A stretch of DNA of 64,000 nucleotides from Rutpela maculata. Taxonomy: Eukaryota > Arthropoda > Insecta > Coleoptera > Cerambycidae. The notes beneath the pieces were generated by a model. That model was not told the DNA's origin, made no database searches, and worked only from the letters and a program-made list of their open reading frames with translations. Location: positions 128,337,639-128,401,638 of the forward strand of contig OW386292.2 of NCBI GenBank assembly GCA_936432065.2. The letters run 5' to 3'. Within the stretch, counting starts at the first letter, position 1, and each line of letters starts with the position of its first letter. Of the stretch, positions 57,147-64,000 are shown one piece after another. The translations under genes were made by a program, and so were the position numbers.

Positions 57147-57599
57147 GTAAGAAAATATCACAACATGAAGGTTTTACCACAGAAAACTTATTAGCGAAGT
57201 CAAATTAAGCATCAAAATAGGTGAATGAGAAAAAATTGTACTCTTATGAGTCACTTAACTAGCAAGATATTAAAATCTCGAAATCTTTTTTATTTTAGTT
57301 GTTTAAATAAATATTTTGTACTAAAATTTGACAGAAACCCACACAGCACTCGATAGCCTCAGGACAACCAGTGGCCATAGTTAGAGGATGAGCAAGACAT
57401 CCTATGGACGTCCTAAACCAGATTTAGGACCTCCTGTGGATATTATTTCCAGACTAATTGAAATTGCCCATGGATGTCTTCAATGAGATGGCCCATGATT
57501 GTCCGTAGGAAGGAAAAGGGACCAATTTAGGTTAAAATCTGGACAACCTACAGACATCCGCAATGAGATATAGTAGAGTAAAATCTGGAAGTAAAGTCG
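57147..57599. repeat. intron 4 start with (ATGGAC/TGGATGTC)-type host repeat
   Basis: 57395-57600 has repeated blocks such as CCTATGGACGTCC, CCTGTGGATATT and CCATGGATGTC, plus AGGTTAAAATCTGGACAACC. The last recurs at 61108 on the far side of the palindromic element, so the element has split a repeat of this type. Confidence 0.5.
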
Positions 57600-60500
57600 C
57601 TTAGTTTTCGAGAAAAAAAAACCGGCGTAGAACCAAACCAGACTTAGTGGGATTCTTTAGTAAGATAATCGTGTACACGAAATCATTTTTTACGACATTT
57701 TTTGGTGGTCGAGAACTTTTTTATTTCGGAAAAACTCAAAAAAATAGATTTTTAATGAAATATGTTTTTTAACGTCTCCACCGCTATATCTCTGAAAATA
57801 TTTGTACTATCAAGCTATTTTTTTTTTAGATTAAAGTAGACACAATAGCGCTTCGAACAACGTCCCACGTGAACCCGATTTATTTTTTTTTTAAGTTGGT
57901 AAAATAATAGGAAACTCTAACTTGTTATTTTCAGTAGCGTAATTTTAGGCAATCGAGAAAAAAATTTATTTATGAAAATTTGTATATACATGCTGTGTAC
58001 AAATTGAAGCCAATAGTTGAAAAAAGTTTTTAGGATAAAAATTTTTCAAATCCCGTTGATAGTATTGAGTCAGCGATTTTTTTTAACGGGCCAAAGTCAT
58101 ATTCATGCGCGCTCGGCTGTAGCAAGCCTGCCGACTGCAACGATCTGACGGTTCCGATCGGGGTGTATGTAGTAGTTTAACTTATATCAGTATGTATATA
58201 CAAAACCAGTAGTGATCAAAAGATCTAGGGGATCAATATTATTGTTCAATATTTCATATATTGTACACTAGTATTGATCATATGTTGTTAATATTAAGAA
58301 ATTGTACAAAAAATATTAAATAGTCTCCTTTTAATAATAAAAAGACGTAGTTAGATATAAATACCTAATCTATAAATATCAGTCAGTGTTACTAACTACC
58401 CATTTAATTAGTAAGTTTATTAGACATTTTTAAATGAATGAAAGTAAAAACGTACGCATAAAATGAGTTTTATTGTTGAAATAAATGTTCTATTTGGATA
58501 GATAAATATGTAGTATGTAGGCCCTACATTAATAGCATTCTAATTCGTTCATATCTACCTCGAAATCTTTAATAATGTTACAGGAACGACATTTGCACTC
58601 GTTGCAACATTTTAGGCCTTCCTTAAAACAAGCACATTTTCGATTGTCAAAATTTTTATCCGAACAATGAATACTTAATGATTTCCGACAACCGCCACTT
58701 CTACGCGACTAATCTGACCAACCCTGCATACTACAGTACCTAGGGTAAAAAATATGCAAAACTTCGTAAAAATGTCATATTGAACGGATTTCGTTCATTT
58801 TTGGCAGTATAGTAGTAAATGCTTCACAGAAAAGTTTCTATATTGTGCGGAGGCTTGCTAATTTATAGGGGGTGGATGCCACCTCAGGGTGTGGCACTTA
58901 ACAAATATATATATATTTATTGGAGCTGAAGTAGAATCACATTTTAAGAAGAAAAGGTTCTATGCAATTTTTCACAAAAATTGATAGTTTTTAAGTTATA
59001 ACGACTTCAAAATTGCGATTTCAGCTAAAAAAAAAAAGGTATTTCCAAACGGCTTTCGTCAAGTATCTCGAAAAGTATTACTTTATCGAAAATGTTGCAG
59101 ACCAATTACAGAAAGTACAAACTGGGAATTAATTATATTTTTTGCTTATTGATGTAGGATTAATAATTTCGGAGATATTTAAGTTTACATTTGGCATCCA
59201 AGTGTTCATAAGATAATTATTTAGTGTGAGAGTTAAATATCGCAGAAACTGTGACACCTACGCCAAAGGTGCTAATAGGTAGAATAATATGTTATTAATT
59301 AAGCTTTCAACTGTTTTTTAATTTGTTTCTGTAGCATAAAAAACAAAGAAGTTATGACCGAAGCAATGTGCGTCTACACATTTTTTTAATAACAACGTCG
59401 TCATTTTGTTACTGTAATTAGCCAGTAATTAAAAAAAAGGAATTTCAAACACTGTTCCTCAAATATATGTAGCATGACGTAGATGCTCAAATTTTTTGGT
59501 TTGTATACATCACTTGCTTTAGCAAAAAAATACAGTTTAAACTATAAAGGTATTTTCGATGAAACGTTTTTTTTTTTGCTTTTCCAAATATCTCAGTAAA
59601 TATTAGTTTTATTGAAACATGAGTAGATACCAAAAATAAAGCTCATAAACTGATAATGAATTTCGTTTGTTAATTTATTTACATAGATTTAATAGTTTCG
59701 GAGATATGAAAGTTTACAAATGGCGTCCGAACGTTTATAAGACGAAAAATGCAGTTTAAATGTTAAATATTTCAGAAATTGTGACACCTACGTCACGCAT
59801 GCTAAGAAATAAAATTAAAGACAATTAATTGCGATTTCAAATTATTTTTTACTCGTTCCTGTAGCATAAGAAATAAAGAAGTTATGACGGAACAATGTGC
59901 GTATTTATACTTTTTTTAAATAAAAAGTGCGCCAATTTGTTAATCCAATTAGCCAGTAATTTAGAAAAATTATCTCGTTAAGATGTAGCATTATCTAGAT
60001 GCTCAAATTTTTTTGCTCATTTAAAGCACTTGCTTTAGAAAAAAGTGCATTTTAAACTTTAAATTTAATTTCGGAACACCACCAAATATAGAATTAAATA
60101 TCTCCGAAATTATTAGTCCTACATCAATAAACAAAAAATATAATTAATTCCCAGTTTGTACTTTCTGTAATTGGTCTGTAACATTTTTTCGATAAAGTAA
60201 TACTTTTCGAGAAACTTTGGAAATACCTTTTTTTTATGCTAAAATCGCAATTTTGAAGTCGTTATAACTTGAAAACTATCAATTTATGTGAAAAATTGCA
60301 TAGAACCTTTTCTTAAAATTTGATTCTATTTCAGCTCCAATAAACATATATATTTTTTAAGTGCCACCCCCTGAGAGGGGGTGGAATCCACCCCCTATAA
60401 ATTAGCAAGATATAGAAACTTTTCTGTGGAGCATTTACTATTATACTGCCAAAAATGAACGAAATCCGTTCAATATGACATTATTCCGAAGTTAAAACCT

Positions 60501-61030
60501 CTAGTTATTGTAACTAGCATGCGAGGTGTATTAATTGCGTCCCAATTTCGCATTTAGCGCTGATAAAAAAAATCGCTGTTGCCAAACGGTACACTTTAGG
60601 AAAAAATATATTGTTTCAAAAACTTTTGTGATTATTAGGCTTTATTTTCTTCGCTGCATGTATGTAAATATTTTCAAAAATAAAAAAGTTTATCGATTGG
60701 TGAAGATTTCAATACATAAAATATATATTTTTAGTTTATCTGATTTTTAGAGAAATGAAAGTGCGAATTGTACTCAAACCGTTTATATTGGTAAAAGCGC
60801 TACAGTGTGACCTTTAATTTGATACAAAACAAATTTCGGTACCTTTAATAGTTTTAAAGATATGGTGGAAACAAAAAAAAACAATTTTCTTTAAAAATAC
60901 ATTTTTTTCACTTTTTATTGATTTAAAAAGTTCGAGATCACAAAAAAATGTCGTAAAATATGATTTCATATGCCCGGTGACATACTCAAAGGAACCTAAC
61001 ATGTTTGACCTGGTTCTACGCCAAAAAAAA
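57600..61030. mobile_element. 3.4-kb palindromic element with CXC-protein relic, in intron 4
   Basis: The outer arms (57607-57880 and 60745-61025) are diverged inverted copies: AGAACC next to GGCGTAGAACC at both ends, and ATCATTTTTTACGACATTTT against its inverse near 60955. A second, inner inverted pair (about 58750-59185 and 60075-60505) is closer (GTCATATTGAACGGATTTCG and inverse). The inner sequence has sub-repeats about 530 bp apart (GTTATGACCGAAGCAATGTG at 59352 and GTTATGACGGAACAATGTGC at 59881). The minus strand carries a CXC-domain fragment. The architecture resembles 6767-9630. Confidence 0.65.
58529..58709 (-). pseudogene. CXC (Tesmin/TSO1-type) cysteine domain, C-terminal fragment
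   Basis: A minus-strand frame of 59 residues ends at TAA (58529-58531). It reads SGGCRKSLSIHCSDKN, then NRKCACFKEGLKCCNECKCR and SCNIIKDFEVDMNELECY. The pattern C-x-C-x4-G-x2-C-C-x2-C-x-C-x2-C-N is the second half of a CXC domain, a zinc-binding, DNA-contacting module. The frame upstream is lost in the palindrome side. It is a relic of the gene that the surrounding element once carried; whether that gene also had a nuclease part cannot be seen. Confidence 0.65.
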
Positions 61031-61715
61031 AAACGACACGATAGACTTACGAAATCGCTGCTCTAATATCCCGTGGTTGTCCATAGGAAGTAACGGGGCC
61101 AATTTAAGTTAAAATCTGGACAATCTACAGCCATCCACACATAGTTGCATGCGGTTATCCATAGTATGTATATCTTCCTAAATTATCGTGATTGCTGTAG
61201 ACAACAATTTGAAATTCTGGATATACTCACCCTCCCTTGCGTAATAAATAAATCTCTGTTTCTTGTTTTCGGTGCCATTTTTCCAAGATACAAATAAAGC
61301 ACTTTTTATTGTATATACTGAGTGGATTATCTAACACTGTAACATTAAGGTGAACGGCGCGATAAACGTAATTCGACAATTTCTCCTACATTCCTGAACC
61401 GATTCAAAAAATGTTTTCATGGGCTTTTAAAGACAACTGTATAGAATGATACTAAGCTATTGAAAACTAATAAGCAAAAAAAAAATTTTCTCGAAAATCA
61501 AGGAAAAAGTTTTTTTTATTGATTTTTATAGTCTGGTATCTTTCTGTTTTCTCTAAAAGCCTATCAAAGAATTTTTTCAATCGGTTCAGGGATGTAGGAG
61601 GATTTGTCGAATTACGAAATAATTTTCTTAAGCACGGCATCGCCACCCTTAATATTACTATCAAAAACCTAATGTAATATACCTACCTATAAATTTTCAT
61701 TTGTCTTATTTTCAG
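61031..61715. other. end of intron 4
   Basis: A short stretch of the split host repeat (61070-61190), then an inverted pair of about 110 bp (near 61378-61445 and 61545-61620, AATTCGACAAATCCTCCTAC-like) forming a hairpin, then the acceptor of exon 5. Confidence 0.45.
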
Positions 61716-61757
61716 GTGCAGGAGCTCACAATACGCCCACTGAGAGAATTATTTTAA
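61716..61757 (+). CDS. short-chain dehydrogenase/reductase, exon 5 (C-terminus)
   Basis: Encodes residues 239-251, VQELTIRPLRELF, then TAA. The acceptor is CTTATTTTCAG|GTG. The ending V-x-E-L-x-I-R-P-[LTV] is the hallmark end of DHRS11-like proteins and confirms the exon, despite its 42-base size. Total length 251 residues is the usual length for the family. Confidence 0.9.
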   Translation: MQELTIRPLRELF

Positions 61758-61904
61758 TTTTTCATAATTTCATAACACTTGTAAGGTCATCACTACTTTC
61801 ATATGAACCTAATCTAATTTTGCACGTTGTAACTTAGCTGAGTTAAAAGATTGTTATTTTTGCACTGATAAAAATATCTGATTTTGTGTGAACGACATTA
61901 TATA

Positions 61905-61914
61905 AATAAATAAA
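61905..61914 (+). terminator. polyadenylation signals of the SDR gene
   Basis: Two overlapping AATAAA hexamers lie about 150 bases after the stop codon, followed by a T/G-rich stretch (CCTGTTGTTTACTC), as expected for cleavage and polyadenylation. Confidence 0.6.
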
Positions 61915-62223
61915 ATGAACAACCTGTTGTTTACTCTTAGACCTAAAAGCTGCCATTTTCAGGATACTATGCATTTAAAATACTGCATTGGGTACCACAC
62001 TCTTGAAAACTTGCTTATTTTTGATTTTCCGAAAAAAAGTTATTCTTTATCAAATTGTTTGCCTTATGAAGTCATAAACAGTTGTCAAACTTAAGGTAAA
62101 TTATACAGGGTATTCTAAAAATTGGAAAATATGAAATCGATTTTAAGCAAACTACTTTTTTTACATTTTTATTGAAAATTTTACTTAACAAAGTTTTTTC
62201 AATTACGAAAAAAAGCTTAAATA

Positions 62224-62605
62224 CAGAGTTTAGTTGCAAAATAAGGAATAACAATTTTCAAAAAAATAACATTTTGTTCAACCAAATTGAAACCTATTCC
62301 ACATATATTGCTTTGACCAAGTGAGTTCGTTGTTCCAGAGTTAACATAATTTAATAATCAGTAGGTAACTAATATTTTTATAGAGAATACAAAATACGAA
62401 TAAATATCTATTACACTGACATTGACATTAATCCATAGCATTCCTTGATGTAACCCCATCTGTCTATGAAGAATTTAGAAAAATATTAAAAAAGTGTATA
62501 CTAGTAGGTGGTCTACATGTGGAATAGTTTTCAACTTAGTTGAATAAATATTGAATATATTTTTTTGAAAATTGTTGTTTCCTTATTTTGCAACTGAGCT
62601 CCAGG
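62224..62605. mobile_element. fold-back element with ~85-bp arms
   Basis: AGTTGCAAAATAAGGAATAA near 62230 pairs with the inverse near 62590 (TTATTTTGCAACT), and TTGAAACCTATTCCACAT pairs with ATGTGGAATAGTTTTCAA. No gene. Confidence 0.7.
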
Positions 62606-62639
62606 GCCGGCCTTAGTTCCTCAAAATTTTGAAAGGCGT

Positions 62640-62940
62640 CCCTTTTTCTAAGCCTATTTGAACAATAAAAATTTTCTAAATTTTTTTGCGTGACAAAATT
62701 AAAATACTTAAATAAATTTCATTTGTTGAGATCCGAGTTTTACTCATTTGTTCCAATCTGATAAAAAAAACCGCTGCCCAAGGAATCACTACTTCCACAT
62801 CCAATTCTCTATCCAAGTCACTCACAACGAAAAAACTTTGTATGTGGAAATAATTGTTTATGGAACTTTAATGATATAATATTTGAAATCCTCTAACCCA
62901 AAAACCCATAAAACGATACCCTGTAGCAGGCATATTGCCG
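62640..62940. repeat. ACTTCCACATCC repeat, partial copy C (inverted)
   Basis: In inverse orientation to copies A and B: ACCGCTGCCCAAGGAATCAC then ACTTCCACATCC then CCAAGTCACTCACAACGAAA. The central part is deleted. Confidence 0.7.
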
Positions 62941-63394
62941 CCCCATAAATTATAAAATATTTTAACTTAAGCGTGAATGTCCGCGGTAGATTTAAATATA
63001 TTTCTTAAAATTGCTTTTTAAATAAACACAACGGTATGCAACCAGAGTTACGTCTAAAATCAGCTTATCTTTATGAGTGGAGAGGGTAATGAAGCGATGC
63101 GATTTATACGCACCGAAAAAGAAAGCAGAACGATTAGTTTTCCGTTACTAGAAGGTTAGAACTTCGATTGCTCGATGAACTTTTAAATAGTGATGTATTT
63201 TCATTAAAATTTTCCTCGAAGACTTCAACATTGAAAGGGTTGATAGTCCCTCTTCTTAATTATGAAGCAGGCCTAATTATCTTCACCGGTTTAATCCGTA
63301 AGTAATTTATAAAGAAATAATTTTTTTTGTAACTTAGATTTGGCAGCGGCCATTTTACAACTCACGCTTACACTTCACTTCTTTCCAGGGTTTC

Positions 63395-63560
63395 ACTATT
63401 GGATAAACAATTTTATTAATGGATAAACAATTTTCATATTGGATCCAAATAATTTAGTTTTGGACGAAAAATGTTAGTATTGGACAAAAAATTTTTGTAT
63501 TAGATGCAAGTTTTATTATAAAAATGCAAATCTTCTAAAATTGGAAGCAAGTTTTATCAA
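63395..63560. repeat. degenerate short tandem repeat (TTGGA...AATTTT)
   Basis: About seven units of 20-28 bp, each starting near [TA]TTGGA[TC] followed by an A/T-rich segment (TTGGATAAACAATTTT, TTGGACAAAAAATTTT). Confidence 0.6.
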
Positions 63561-64000
63561 TCTTGTGATGCACATCGTAGTTATGCATTGCTTATTAACG
63601 TCATATTAAATTTTGGGTTGGAAACAAATTTTGTATGGAGATCGCGACGATAGTATGGTAGGATAGTTGGGATTTGTCCTTATGGAATTTCTGGAAGCGT
63701 CGAATATGGTATTGGAAACTTCTAAACCTGATCCCGGGCTCATCTAGAAACCAACAATTATATCACTGTGGGTTGGATTTCACCATCATCATCATCCCCT
63801 ACTAAGAGTCACAACTTTCATTCACAGAAAAATTCCAGATAAGTGTCACAAATAAGTTTTTTTTATCTAACGTTTTTTATATAAATACTTCATATTTTTA
63901 CCTTTTAACATTTTTAGAGTTTTTAAAGTATCATGTTCTATATTTTTTTAAAAAAACTTGTTCTATTTTCAATTTTATTATTAACATGTTTCAATGAACA
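63561..64000. other. right edge, no feature
   Basis: AT-rich, with a CATCATCATCATC run at 63784. No gene or repeat boundary recognised. Confidence 0.4.

Noticed and set aside
61467..61664. Minus-strand short gene near the end of intron 4
   Set aside because: It lies in a hairpin and shows no domain or splice signals.

Overview
This is a window of a large, AT-rich, transposon-crowded animal genome. The evidence points to an insect, and a beetle is my best guess (inference from the SDR gene type and the mix of mobile elements; no marker fixes the species). I find one host gene that looks intact. Almost everything else is interspersed repeats in various states of decay.

Host gene: a five-exon classical short-chain dehydrogenase/reductase (DHRS11 / insect farnesol dehydrogenase-like) runs on the + strand from the ATG at 30617 to the stop at 61757. 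The exons are 30617-30712, 36349-36553, 43129-43391, 56997-57146 and 61716-61757. All junctions are GT-AG, the frame is open throughout (251 residues), and the cofactor and catalytic motifs are complete. The introns (5.6, 6.6, 13.6 and 4.6 kb) are filled with transposons.

Upstream half (1-30600): a mariner-like transposase fragment at the left edge; an AT-rich inverted motif field (1010-2060); and a three-level nest at about 6410-10848. In the nest a small fold-back element is split by a hAT transposon with a clean 8-bp target duplication (6594-10723). The hAT holds both a 5S-rRNA-derived SINE (10151-10540, with its own target duplication) and an element with about 0.8-kb inverted arms around a broken gene for an XPG/FEN-like nuclease plus cysteine-rich protein. 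Next come a second mariner-like transposase relic (11095-12000), several fold-back elements, another relic of the nuclease/cysteine-rich family (15085-15585), two decayed LINEs (16630-18005 and 24440-26530, the second with a Harbinger-type MITE), and a terminal-inverted-repeat element with a THAP-like start (18099-19570).

Intron 1 holds a repeat family interrupted by a TA-flanked MITE (an empty-site copy lies in intron 3) and a second 5S-derived SINE (35606-35986). Intron 2 holds an LTR retrotransposon of Gypsy type (37538-41335) that has lost protease, reverse transcriptase and RNase H, so that Gag and integrase remnants share one reading frame; it also holds a short inverted-repeat element with a transposase DNA-binding start. 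Intron 3 holds a long-inverted-repeat element, a non-autonomous hAT with an internal 184-bp duplication, and a Penelope-like element (51069-53322) whose 5' end is replaced by an inverted copy of its own 3' end. Intron 4 is mostly one palindromic element (about 57600-61030) with a CXC cysteine-domain gene fragment.

The most interesting theme is a recurring, poorly described mobile-element type: long inverted arms built of diverged sub-repeats around genes for cysteine-rich proteins. The best copy carries the acidic motifs of XPG/FEN nucleases.
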